DNA of 64,000 nucleotides from JACVRW01 sp963826165. Its GTDB lineage: Bacteria > Actinomycetota > Thermoleophilia > Solirubrobacterales > Thermoleophilaceae. The notes under the pieces are model-generated. The model ran no database searches. It saw only the letters and a program-made list of their open reading frames with translations, and had not been told where the DNA came from. This document shows positions 33,615 through 41,500 of this stretch, in pieces. Where the stretch lies: NCBI GenBank assembly GCA_963826165.1, contig CAWGWC010000007.1, positions 248,001 to 312,000 of the forward strand. The letters are read 5' to 3'. Within the stretch, counting starts at the first letter, position 1. Each line of letters starts with the position of its first letter. Position numbers and translations under genes: made by a program.

Positions 33615-33653
33615 CGGCCGGACCTCTCGGGCCGCGGTGGCCGTAGACACGGC

Positions 33654-34664
33654 ATGACCCGGCGCGCCCGCATCCCAACATTGCTCACGCCGTTCGCCCT
33701 GACCCTCTGCGTCCTGGCCGTGGCTCCCCCGGAGGCCGGGGCGGACGGCCTGCCCATCCTCGGTGTCGACGCCAACCCCGTCCAGGCCGTCGGCCAGGAC
33801 GTGGCCTACGTCACGCGCCGAGCCGGAGCCGGCACGAGGCTCGCGGCCATCGATCCCTACACCGAGCGGCCGCGGCGGAGGGTGATCCTGCCGGGACGCC
33901 TCTCGGTCCCGGCCGTGGCCTACGACGCCACGCCCAGCGGCCTGACGGCGGACGGCAGCACTCTCGTCCTGATTCAGCCGCGCCAGCGCTTCCCGCGAGC
34001 GAACACGCGCTTTGCGCTCGTCGACACGGCCACGCTGCGAATCCGGCGGCGGCTGGTGCTCCGGGGCGACTTCAGCTTCGATGCCCTCTCTCCCGACGGC
34101 CGTCTCCTGTACCTGATCCATTACCTCTCTCCGCGCAACCCGTCGCGCTACGAGGTGCGCGCCTACGACCTGCGCCGCAGCCGCCTGCTCGAGCGGGTGA
34201 TCGTGGATCCGCGTGAGCCCGACGAGCGAATGAGCGGCCTGCCCGTGACCCGCGCCACCGGTGACGGAGGACGCTGGGAGTACACGCTCTACCAGGGCCG
34301 CGAGTACGCGTTCATCCACGCGCTCGACACGGAGAAGGCAGCGGCGTTCTGTATCGACCTCGACGGGCTGGCCGCACCCCGAGACGGTCTCTGGGGGGTG
34401 AAGCTCGACCTCGACGGGGGAACGCTCGCGGTCGTCGCCGGGCGGCGCCGGCTGGCCAACGTCGACACCGGCACTCTCGAGGCCGAGATCGTGCGCACGC
34501 GACCCGCGGCCGCCTCGGCACCCGCGCCCGAGCCGCAGGCAAGCGAAGGCGGCGCGCCGTGGCTGTTGATCGCCCTGCCGACGCTGGCGATGACGGTGGC
34601 GCTGGCGCTCCTGTCGCGTCAGGCCGCGAGGCGCAGCTCGCCGCCCGCCACCGCGGGTGACTGA
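33654..34664 (+). CDS. Membrane-anchored secreted protein, probable beta-propeller
   Basis: A 336-residue protein of unknown function. It has an N-terminal signal peptide (cut near EAGA, about residue 30), then repeated strands such as LTADGSTLVLIQP and FDALSPDGRLLYLI typical of WD40/YVTN-like propellers, and a C-terminal span (about 302-320) after a short Ala/Pro linker. It would be anchored by the C-terminus with the propeller outside. The last 46 bp overlap the convergent SRPBCC gene. Confidence 0.7.
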   Translation: MTRRARIPTLLTPFALTLCVLAVAPPEAGADGLPILGVDANPVQAVGQDVAYVTRRAGAGTRLAAIDPYTERPRRRVILPGRLSVPAVAYDATPSGLTADGSTLVLIQPRQRFPRANTRFALVDTATLRIRRRLVLRGDFSFDALSPDGRLLYLIHYLSPRNPSRYEVRAYDLRRSRLLERVIVDPREPDERMSGLPVTRATGDGGRWEYTLYQGREYAFIHALDTEKAAAFCIDLDGLAAPRDGLWGVKLDLDGGTLAVVAGRRRLANVDTGTLEAEIVRTRPAAASAPAPEPQASEGGAPWLLIALPTLAMTVALALLSRQAARRSSPPATAGD

Positions 34665-35113
34665 TCCTCCGCCGCCCGGACGATGCGCTGAGTGGCGCTG
34701 TCGAGCGCCCCGGCCGAGAGCAGCGTCGCGGCAGCGTTGCTCACCAGGCGGCCGGTGAGCCCACGGCCGCCGCGAATGCTCACCGAGGCGCTCAGCTGCG
34801 CCCCGCTGCCCTCGGAGGCGAGCGCGTAGCGCACCTCGAGGGCGAACGGACCCTCGGCCGAGAGCTCGAGCCCGTCCTCGCCGGCGGCGTGCACCTCCAC
34901 GTCGAATCCCACCCCCACCCCGGCCACCCGGCCGGTCACCCGGACGCGCGTGCCTTCGCAGAGCCGCCCGCGGCACCGGCTGCGGCGGCTGTCGAGGTCG
35001 TCGAGGTCGAAGTCGACCGGCGACCAGCGGCGTATGGCGTGCGGGTCGGTGAGCACCTCGAGCACCTGCTCGGGTGTCGCGTTCGCGGAGGCTGTAGCGG
35101 TCCAGGCGGCCAC
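34619..35113 (-). CDS. SRPBCC-family protein
   Basis: A 164-residue START/Bet v1-like protein: an N-terminal ATPEQVLEVLTDPHAIRRWSP segment and alternating strands are typical of polyketide cyclase/CoxG-like members, which bind a hydrophobic ligand. No catalytic residues can be defined. The start is GTG at 35113. It is convergent with the propeller gene, overlapping it by 46 bp, and is upstream of nothing on the same strand. Confidence 0.75.
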   Translation of the reverse strand: MAAWTATASANATPEQVLEVLTDPHAIRRWSPVDFDLDDLDSRRSRCRGRLCEGTRVRVTGRVAGVGVGFDVEVHAAGEDGLELSAEGPFALEVRYALASEGSGAQLSASVSIRGGRGLTGRLVSNAAATLLSAGALDSATQRIVRAAEDQSPAVAGGELRLAA

Positions 35114-35178
35114 GGCCGAGACCTTGCCAGTGTGCTACGCCCCGATCTGAGCGATAGCGCACACTGCGCCTGCGGCCG

Positions 35179-35457
35179 TCAGTCCGGGATCAGGCCCTCG
35201 CCCGTGAACTCACCCTGAGCCTCGCCGAAGGTGATGTCGCGCGGCGGAAGGATCACGTCGGACTCGACGAGCTCCTCGTCGGACAGCGCGTTGCCGTCCG
35301 AGGCCACGATCTCGAGCATCTGCGACCAGAGCTCGTGGAAGCCGGTCTCGTCGCCCTGCTCCACCGCGGCCACGGCCCGGTTGTCGAGCTCGTTCAGGCG
35401 GTCGGCGTCCTCGTCGGGCAGCTTGAACTGCCCTTCCCCCGACACCCGTACGATCAC
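35179..35457 (-). CDS. pspAA: PspA-associated protein PspAA
   Basis: A 92-residue acidic protein recognised as PspAA: it starts MIVRVSGEGQF and ends with a short tail, and always follows pspA in actinobacteria. The GTG start at 35457 overlaps the pspA stop as GTGA, so it is made in step with PspA. It is thought to modulate PspA; the mechanism is not known. Confidence 0.85.
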   Translation of the reverse strand: MIVRVSGEGQFKLPDEDADRLNELDNRAVAAVEQGDETGFHELWSQMLEIVASDGNALSDEELVESDVILPPRDITFGEAQGEFTGEGLIPD

Positions 35458-36209
35458 GCGTTCTCCTTGCCCTGCTCGAGCTCGGGAGACTTCTCGCCGC
35501 CCGAGCCGAGCTCGGCCTTCATCTTGGCCAGCTCGTCGTCCACCTGGGCGCCGCTCGTGAGCTGCTGAAGCTCCTTCTCGATGTCGTCCTGGCCGGAGCC
35601 GAGCTGGGTGATGTCGTCGAAGGTGCCGGCCGCCTCGAGCTCCTCCACCGCACCGGCGCGGGCGCGCATGGTCTCGGTCTTCTCCTCGGCGCGCTGCATG
35701 GCGAGCCCGAGATCGGCCATCTCCTCGCCCACCCCGGATGCGGCCTCCGAGATCTTGACCTGGGCCTCCGCGGCGGAGTACTGGGCCTTGATGACCTCCT
35801 TCTTGGTGCGGAAGGCCTCGATCTTCGTGCGCAGCTTCTGCTCGTTCTCGGTGAGCTTCTCCTGCTGGCCCTCGAGCTCTGTGATCTGCGTGTCGAGCGA
35901 CTGCAGCTCGGTCTGGGCGAGCGTCTTGCGCTCGAGCGCCATACGGGCCAGGTCCTCGCGGTTCTGTGACAGAGCCTGGCGAGCCTGAGTGTCGAGCTTG
36001 ACCACCTGCTGCTCGAGCTTCGAGGACTGCATCTGCAGCCGCTTCTTGGCCGTGACGACGTCCGCGATGCCCTTCTTGACGTTCTGGAGCATCTCGACCT
36101 GCTTCTGATACCCGTAATCGAGGGTCTCCCCCGGATCCTCGGTCCGATCGAGCATCCTCGAGATCTTCGACTTGATTACGGTGGACATCCGGCCGCCGAG
36201 ACCTGGCAC
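35454..36209 (-). CDS. pspA: Phage shock protein A (PspA/IM30/Vipp1-like)
   Basis: A coiled-coil ESCRT-III-like protein of about 251 residues that coats and stabilises damaged membranes. The N-terminal amphipathic helix, LDRTEDPGETLDYGYQKQ, and the long charged coiled coil to about residue 210 are typical. The start is chosen as GTG at 36209 because AAGGAG lies six bases upstream; a TTG at 36224 falls inside that ribosome-binding site and ATG at 36188 has none. The gene overlaps pspAA downstream. HtpX and PspAB, which belong to the same stress response, are encoded at 24.4-25.9 kb. Confidence 0.9.
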   Translation of the reverse strand: MPGLGGRMSTVIKSKISRMLDRTEDPGETLDYGYQKQVEMLQNVKKGIADVVTAKKRLQMQSSKLEQQVVKLDTQARQALSQNREDLARMALERKTLAQTELQSLDTQITELEGQQEKLTENEQKLRTKIEAFRTKKEVIKAQYSAAEAQVKISEAASGVGEEMADLGLAMQRAEEKTETMRARAGAVEELEAAGTFDDITQLGSGQDDIEKELQQLTSGAQVDDELAKMKAELGSGGEKSPELEQGKENA

Positions 36210-36307
36210 TGGCGTCTCCTTCAAACTCGTGTTGCGGTGCGGCCTCGTGGTCGAGGCCCAGCGTCAAGACTAGCCAGACGCCGCCCACCTGTGATGCTTC
36301 CGACGCC

Positions 36308-36802
36308 ATGACCGCCAAGGCGCCCTCCGACTCGAGCGCCGTTCTCAGCCGCTGGATGGGTGTGGGCGACGCCAACCTCGCCGGCAACGTGCACGGCGGG
36401 GTGATCCTGCACATGTGCGACGAGGTGGCGGGTATAGCCGCGGTGCGGCATTCGGGCACGCGCGTCGTGACCGCCGGGATGGACCGCATGACCTTCCGGC
36501 ACCCGGTGCTCGTGGGCGCGCTGGTGACCGTACGGGCCACGGTCAACGCGGTGTGGCGCACCTCGATGGAAGTGGGGGTGCGCGTGGAGTCGGAGAACGT
36601 GCGCACGCGCGAGCTGACCCACACCTCCACGGCGTACCTCACCATGGTCGCCCTCGACGACGAAGGCCGGCCGGCCGAGGTTCCCGCACTCGGTCCGGTG
36701 ACCGCTGACGAGCAGCGCCGCGCGCGCGAGGCTCAGCTGCGGCGCGACAACCGGCTGACCGAGCGGCGTCACATCGAGAAGGGCCGAGCCGAGCCGGAGT
36801 AG
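36308..36802 (+). CDS. Acyl-CoA thioesterase (hotdog fold)
   Basis: A 164-residue hotdog-fold thioesterase of the YciA/Acot type. The early GDANLAGNVHGGVILHMCDE helix-turn segment carries the family catalytic Asn/Asp region, followed by TSTAYLTMVALD. It hydrolyses acyl-CoA to free acid and CoA, in keeping with the fatty-acid genes around it. A single gene, divergent from pspA. Confidence 0.88.
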   Translation: MTAKAPSDSSAVLSRWMGVGDANLAGNVHGGVILHMCDEVAGIAAVRHSGTRVVTAGMDRMTFRHPVLVGALVTVRATVNAVWRTSMEVGVRVESENVRTRELTHTSTAYLTMVALDDEGRPAEVPALGPVTADEQRRAREAQLRRDNRLTERRHIEKGRAEPE

Positions 36803-36810
36803 CCCGCCGG

Positions 36811-37329
36811 CTAGACCTCCTGGCCCGGCCGCGGCTCCGGCTGTTGCTGTTCATCGTCCCCCGGCAGCTGCCGAAACTCGGCGAAGCGCTGGCCACGGAA
36901 GCTGAAGCGCACCCTCACCTCGCCCTTGCAGGGCCCGCCCGGGCCCGTTCGCAGGCGAAACGAGGCCAGCACCGTGCTGCCCTCGTCCCTCACCGCGACG
37001 AGGTCGGCGCGGCAGGGCAGGCTGGCGTTGAAGGCGCGCGCCGCGGCGTCGGAGCGCAGCCGGAAGGGCATGCCCTGGTCGACCAGCGCCCCCCGTACGA
37101 AGAACATTGCCGCGCGGGGATAGTCGCTGCGCTCCAGCGCCTGCAGCCAGTCGCGGATGACGACGCCCTCGGCCGAGCGGACGCCCTCGCGGCGCGGCGC
37201 TTCGGGGCGCTCGGCCCGAGGAGTGGCGCTCTCACCGCCGTCCGCACCCGTGGCGGGACCCGAGTCCGAGTCACAACCCGCGAGGGCGGCCACGAGGGCC
37301 AACAGCACGATGAGGCGCACCGGGCGCAT
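36811..37329 (-). CDS. Lipoprotein of unknown function
   Basis: A 172-residue secreted lipoprotein with a clear lipobox (LVAALAGC, cysteine about residue 19) followed by a Ser/Glu/Pro-rich linker (residues 20-50) and a NTF2-like-sized domain (VIRDWLQALERSDYPRAAMFFV, then strands). I do not recognise the family. It is convergent with the thioesterase gene and may be processed by the Lgt in this window. Confidence 0.7.
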   Translation of the reverse strand: MRPVRLIVLLALVAALAGCDSDSGPATGADGGESATPRAERPEAPRREGVRSAEGVVIRDWLQALERSDYPRAAMFFVRGALVDQGMPFRLRSDAAARAFNASLPCRADLVAVRDEGSTVLASFRLRTGPGGPCKGEVRVRFSFRGQRFAEFRQLPGDDEQQQPEPRPGQEV

Positions 37330-37389
37330 CCACTGAGGGTACGCCCGGTACGCCCGCGGGCGCGCCAGTTACGAGAGGATCACCAGGAG

Positions 37390-37572
37390 ATGACGACCGA
37401 GCGGGTGCTCGACACCGTGACCCGTCTGTTCGCGGGCTACGCCGAGGGTGACACGGAGACCGTACGCGGGCTGCTCGCGAATGATCTCACCGCCGAGGTG
37501 GAGGCCGAGCGAGTGCGCCGGCTCTGGATGGTCGACGCTCTGCCGGCCTACAGCGACGAGTTCTGGTCCTAG
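37390..37572 (+). CDS. Small protein resembling the start of a SnoaL/NTF2-like domain
   Basis: A 60-residue frame. The sequence (VTRLFAGYAEGDTETVRGLL) looks like the first helices of a SnoaL/NTF2-like protein, which normally has 120-140 residues. An AGGAG runs directly into the ATG, which is close for a ribosome site; GAGAGG lies farther upstream. Its stop overlaps the convergent CtaG stop. It may be a true small protein or a truncated remnant. Confidence 0.45.
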   Translation: MTTERVLDTVTRLFAGYAEGDTETVRGLLANDLTAEVEAERVRRLWMVDALPAYSDEFWS

Positions 37573-38492
37573 GCTCCGGCCCGCTCCGCCGGCAGACCGT
37601 CGGCGGCCCGCTCGAGGCGCCGGCGCAGTTCCTCACCCCGTCCGGCGGCCACCGCCCGCGCGACCCGGCGCTCGCTCACCTCGACTCCGCGGGCGCTCGC
37701 CAGTTCCACGAGCTCCTGACGTTCCTCGCCCTCGCGGGCCGCCTTGAGAAATAGCCAGCCGAGCAGGAGCACCGTGACGATGCTGCCCTCCAGCATCATC
37801 AGCGTTCCGGCAATGCCCTGATCCTCCAGTGGAGAGATGTCCCAGATCGCCTGGCCCGGACCGTAAGCGGGATAGAACTCGCTCTCGGACCAGACGAACA
37901 CGTTGCCGAGCAACGCGGCGATGAGACGAACCGCCACGATGTAGAGCAGCTTGGCGCCGTTGCCGAACCACTCCGGCTGGGGCAGCGGCCCGAGGAGCGC
38001 GAACCACATCGTCACGCCGAAGAAGATGAAGGTCGTGTGCTGAAGCGCATGGACGGCGGGTGAGCTGATCGACGCTTCGTAGAGCGCGGGCAGATGCCAC
38101 ACGTAGAGATCGATCGCCCAGAGTGAGAGGGCCACCACCGGATGTGCCAGCACCCGCAGGCTGCGCGCCAGACGCGTGGCGAGCAGGGGCTGCAGCACGG
38201 GACCGGTGAGGCCGAGGACGATGAACAGCGCGGCGAGGTCCGCGATGACCAGGTGCTGCGCCATGTGAGCCAGCACGAGCTCGCCCCCCAGGTGGGCCAG
38301 CGGCGTGACCAGGCCGGCGACGATCAGGGCGATACCGAGGGCGAACGAGACCATCCGCGCCGGCGCCACGGGCCGGCCCTGACGATCCAGCGTGCGCGCG
38401 CGCAGCGCATAGGCCACCAGCGCGGCCAGGGCCGGCAGCAACTGGAGCGGCTCGAATACGCCGCTACCGACGTGGGCGAGCGGAGCGACCAC
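37569..38492 (-). CDS. ctaG: Cytochrome c oxidase assembly protein (caa3 CtaG-like)
   Basis: A 307-residue multi-span membrane protein of the caa3_CtaG family, linked to copper delivery and assembly of cytochrome oxidase. The HMAQHLVIADLAA, WHLPALYEAS and LQHTTFIFFG segments, with several intramembrane histidines, are characteristic. About seven spans are followed by a charged C-terminal tail of about 70 residues, longer than usual. No oxidase subunits are nearby in the window. Confidence 0.85.
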   Translation of the reverse strand: MVAPLAHVGSGVFEPLQLLPALAALVAYALRARTLDRQGRPVAPARMVSFALGIALIVAGLVTPLAHLGGELVLAHMAQHLVIADLAALFIVLGLTGPVLQPLLATRLARSLRVLAHPVVALSLWAIDLYVWHLPALYEASISSPAVHALQHTTFIFFGVTMWFALLGPLPQPEWFGNGAKLLYIVAVRLIAALLGNVFVWSESEFYPAYGPGQAIWDISPLEDQGIAGTLMMLEGSIVTVLLLGWLFLKAAREGEERQELVELASARGVEVSERRVARAVAAGRGEELRRRLERAADGLPAERAGA

Positions 38493-38544
38493 TAGCTCCG
38501 AGGATACGCCCGGAGGGGAAGCGCCTTCGCGCCGCGCGTGTACC

Positions 38545-39819
38545 TCAGGCCGCGGAGATCACGTCGCCGGTGGCGTTCCCCGGCGCCTGCTCGAGCACCG
38601 CCTGGGCCTCGATCAGCTTGCGCTGGTAGTCGGCCCGCTGCATGCGCGAGACCACCAGCCGCTGGACCTGAGCCGTGCCCTCGAAGATCTGGTAGATCTT
38701 GGCGTCCCGGAACCACTTCTCCAGCGGGCAGTCCGTGGTCTGGGCGTAGGGACCGACGAGGTCCATCAGGGTGGTGGTGGCCCACATGGCCACGTCGCCC
38801 GCCTTGAGCTTCGACATCGAGCCCTGACCGGCGGTCATCGGCACGCCGTTCCGGCCCATCCACGCCGCCCGCCAGACGAGCAGGCGCGAGGCCTCGATCT
38901 CCGTGGCCACGTCGGCCATGGTCTGCTGGATGCGCTGCTGCTCGAGCAGCGGCACGCCGTTCTCTTCCTTGCCCTCGAAGTAGTCGAGCGCCCATTCGTA
39001 GGCCGCCTGGGCGATACCCAGCGCCGACGCGCCCACCAGCGGGCGGGTGAGCTCGAAGGTCGCGAGTGCGCCCGAGGAGCGGCCGGTGGACTGCCCCGAG
39101 CGCGCCCGCTCCAGCTTGGCCTGGAGCTTCTCGTAGCCGCCGAGCAGGTTCTCCATCGGCACACGGCAGTCCTCGAGTATGAGCTCGGAGGTCTGCGAGG
39201 CGCGGATGCCGAGCTTCGACTCCTTCTTGCCCATCGAGAAGCCGGGCGTGTCCTTGGGAATGACGAACGACGCCTGGCCGCGATGGCCGAGGTCCTTGTC
39301 GATCGTGGCCACCACCACGGTCACGTCGGCGATGCCGCCGTTGGTGATGAACACCTTGGTCCCGTTGAGCACCCACTCGTCGCCGTCCTGGACCGCGGTG
39401 GTGCGCAGCGAGCGCACGTCCGAGCCGGCCTGGGGCTCGGTCACGGCGTAGGCGCCGAGCTTGATCTCGTCGCCCTCGCCGAAGCACTCGGGCACCCAGC
39501 GGCCGATCTGCTCCGGAGTGCCCGAGCTGGCGATACCGGCCGCGGCCAGCGAGCCGCCGGAGATGGCCAGCGCGATGCCGGCACAGCCCCAGTGGAGCTC
39601 CTCGGCAAAGATGCAGGCCAGGATGCCGTCGGGATCGGAGCCGACCTTGGTGATCTGGCCCATCCCGTGCAGCCCCCACTCGCGGGCCTCCTTGATCACA
39701 TCCCAGGGCACGCCCTCGGTGCGGTCGTACTCGGCGGCCACGGGCCGGATGACCTCGGCGGCGAACCTGCGACAGGTTCGCTGAAACTCGAGCTGATCGT
39801 CGTTGAGCCTGAAATCCAC
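38545..39819 (-). CDS. Acyl-CoA dehydrogenase
   Basis: A 424-residue acyl-CoA dehydrogenase, paralogous to the one at 31034-32344. AVTEPQAGSDVRS, FITNGG and the catalytic Glu in IFEGTAQVQR are visible. The GTG at 39819 is chosen: GGAGG precedes it by nine bases and it gives the normal VDFRLNDDQ start; a TTG at 39858 would put the start inside a 16-bp palindrome. That palindrome, just upstream, also occurs in front of the thiolase and hydroxyacyl-CoA dehydrogenase genes, implying a common repressor. Confidence 0.9.
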   Translation of the reverse strand: MDFRLNDDQLEFQRTCRRFAAEVIRPVAAEYDRTEGVPWDVIKEAREWGLHGMGQITKVGSDPDGILACIFAEELHWGCAGIALAISGGSLAAAGIASSGTPEQIGRWVPECFGEGDEIKLGAYAVTEPQAGSDVRSLRTTAVQDGDEWVLNGTKVFITNGGIADVTVVVATIDKDLGHRGQASFVIPKDTPGFSMGKKESKLGIRASQTSELILEDCRVPMENLLGGYEKLQAKLERARSGQSTGRSSGALATFELTRPLVGASALGIAQAAYEWALDYFEGKEENGVPLLEQQRIQQTMADVATEIEASRLLVWRAAWMGRNGVPMTAGQGSMSKLKAGDVAMWATTTLMDLVGPYAQTTDCPLEKWFRDAKIYQIFEGTAQVQRLVVSRMQRADYQRKLIEAQAVLEQAPGNATGDVISAA

Positions 39820-39842
39820 GTTCCGGTGCCTCCGCGGCCGCG

Positions 39843-39858
39843 TTGACTGACCAGTCAA
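39843..39858. promoter_or_regulatory. TetR-type palindromic operator before an acyl-CoA dehydrogenase gene
   Basis: TTGACTGACCAGTCAA is a near-perfect inverted repeat with 7-base arms. On the reverse strand a TACGAT -10-like element lies immediately before it, so the site covers the likely transcription start. The identical 16 bases recur at 51133-51148. Regulator not identified. Confidence 0.65.
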
Positions 39859-39923
39859 TCGTACATGGGACGAAGTGATTCTGCGCGTTTCTCGCCTGCG
39901 GCGAAGCTATCGTCCGCCCGGCA

Positions 39924-41102
39924 TTGGCCCGCATTGGCGCACTACTACTGGTGCTCGTCCTGACCCTGGGCGGCTGCAGCCTCGGCGACGACGACACCCA
40001 GGAGCCGCCCCAGCTCGGGGTGCAGGCCGACGACGAGGAGGCCACCGAGAAGCTCGGCTTCCCCGCCAGCGCGACGCGGAACACCGTCCGCGTCGGCGGG
40101 AGCGACGCGGTGGCCGATGCCGCCGGCGTGGCCGGCGCCCTCTACCCGGCCACCGGAGACAGCGACCGGCCCACGGCGGTGGCGCTGGTCGATCAGGAGG
40201 ACTGGGTCACCGGTATCGCTGCCTCGGTCCTGGCCGGCCCGCCCATCGCCGCCCCGATCCTGCTCACCGACGGCGACGAGCTGCCGGCGGTCACCGAGGA
40301 CACGCTCGAGCGCCTGGACCCGAAGGGCTCCGACCTGTCCGAGGACGCGCAGGTGATCCGGGTCGGCCCCGACGTGGCGACCCCGGAGGGGTTCAAGACG
40401 GCGCGGATCGAGGGGGCCGACCCCTACGCCCGCGCGGCCTCGCTCGACCGGTTCTTCTCGGCGGCGCGCGGGGAGCCGTCCAACGACGTGGTGCTCTACT
40501 CGGGCGAGAGCGCCGAGTGGGCTATGCCCGCCGCGTCCTGGGCGGCGCGCGCGGGCGACGCCGTGCTGCCGGTCAAGAAGGACACGATCCCCGCCCCGGT
40601 GCTGCGCGCGCTGCGCGAGCACGAGCGGCCCAACGTCTTCGTTCTCGGTCCGGAGCGGGTCATCTCACAGAAGGTGATCGACCAGCTCGAGAAGGACAAG
40701 CAGCTGGCCGCCTCGGTCGAGCGCATCGACGCCGACACCCCGGTGGAGGGGGCCATCGCCTTCGCCCGCTACGAGAAGGGCGATTTCGGCTGGGGGGTGG
40801 TGGTGCCGGGCTACAACTTCGCCGTGGCCAACCTGTCCCGGCCCCTCGACGCTGCGGCGGCAGCGCCGCTCGCCTCGCGCGGGCTGTTCGCGCCGCTGCT
40901 CCTCACCGACGACGCCGCCAAGCTGCCCGAGGCGCTGGAGGAGTACCTGCTGAGCGTTCAGCCCGGCTATGAGGACGACCCTGGGCAGGCGGTCTACAAC
41001 CGGGCCTGGATCCTGGGTGACGACGAGGCCGTGTCGGTGGACCAGCAGGCTCAGATCGACCGGATCATGGAGTTGATCCCGGTGCAGCCCACCTCACCGT
41101 GA
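39924..41102 (+). CDS. Lipoprotein with cell-wall-binding-repeat-2-like domain
   Basis: A 392-residue lipoprotein: a short signal with lipobox LTLGGC (Cys18) and an acidic linker, then a domain resembling repeats of the CwbR2/N-acetylmuramoyl-amidase-associated type (TAVALVDQEDWVTGIAASVLAG, APILLTDGDELPA, VFVLGPERVISQKV). Those bind the wall and are found in clostridial and actinobacterial surface proteins. The start is TTG at 39924. It is divergent from the acyl-CoA dehydrogenase gene. Confidence 0.7.
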   Translation: MARIGALLLVLVLTLGGCSLGDDDTQEPPQLGVQADDEEATEKLGFPASATRNTVRVGGSDAVADAAGVAGALYPATGDSDRPTAVALVDQEDWVTGIAASVLAGPPIAAPILLTDGDELPAVTEDTLERLDPKGSDLSEDAQVIRVGPDVATPEGFKTARIEGADPYARAASLDRFFSAARGEPSNDVVLYSGESAEWAMPAASWAARAGDAVLPVKKDTIPAPVLRALREHERPNVFVLGPERVISQKVIDQLEKDKQLAASVERIDADTPVEGAIAFARYEKGDFGWGVVVPGYNFAVANLSRPLDAAAAAPLASRGLFAPLLLTDDAAKLPEALEEYLLSVQPGYEDDPGQAVYNRAWILGDDEAVSVDQQAQIDRIMELIPVQPTSP

Positions 41103-41127
41103 TCCCCCGGCACTAGGATTCGCCGCG

Positions 41128-41403
41128 ATGTCGGAGTACGAGCGCCCGGACCGCTTTGGCCGTGAGCCCACGGTGGAGGACGTGCGTCAACTGATGGGAG
41201 CCTCCACCCCGCACTTCGCTCTGCATCTGCGAAACCGGATCCGGACCCTGATCGCCGGGCTGGCCGCGGATCATCCGGCCCGGATCGAGGGCGAGCGCGA
41301 GATCGCCCGGCTGGACGCCATCGCCCTCGGCTCGGAGCGGCGCGGGCCGATCCAGGAGCACGAAGAGGGCATGCCGAGCTACCGCGGGCCGGAGCGGGAC
41401 TAA
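41128..41403 (+). CDS. Small hypothetical protein
   Basis: A 91-residue, highly charged soluble protein with helical central part (HFALHLRNRIRTLIAGLAAD) and Arg/Glu-rich ends. I do not recognise it. The frame bias is as in neighbours, and it follows the lipoprotein gene by 25 bases, so co-transcription is likely. Confidence 0.65.
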   Translation: MSEYERPDRFGREPTVEDVRQLMGASTPHFALHLRNRIRTLIAGLAADHPARIEGEREIARLDAIALGSERRGPIQEHEEGMPSYRGPERD

Positions 41404-41412
41404 GGCTCGCTG

Positions 41413-41428
41413 TGTGACACGAGTCACG
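41413..41428. promoter_or_regulatory. Crp-like box upstream of the RTX-like gene
   Basis: TGTGA, six bases, then TCACG: one mismatch from the Crp/FNR-family palindrome. It is 73 bases before the ATG at 41501. An AAGGAG ribosome site lies just before that ATG. Function inferred from pattern only. Confidence 0.4.
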
Positions 41429-41500
41429 GTCTTGGAATAGGAGGCCGGGCTCAGCCCTCCTGCGCAGTGGAACCGAAATTCGACTGCGAAGGAGCTTCAG

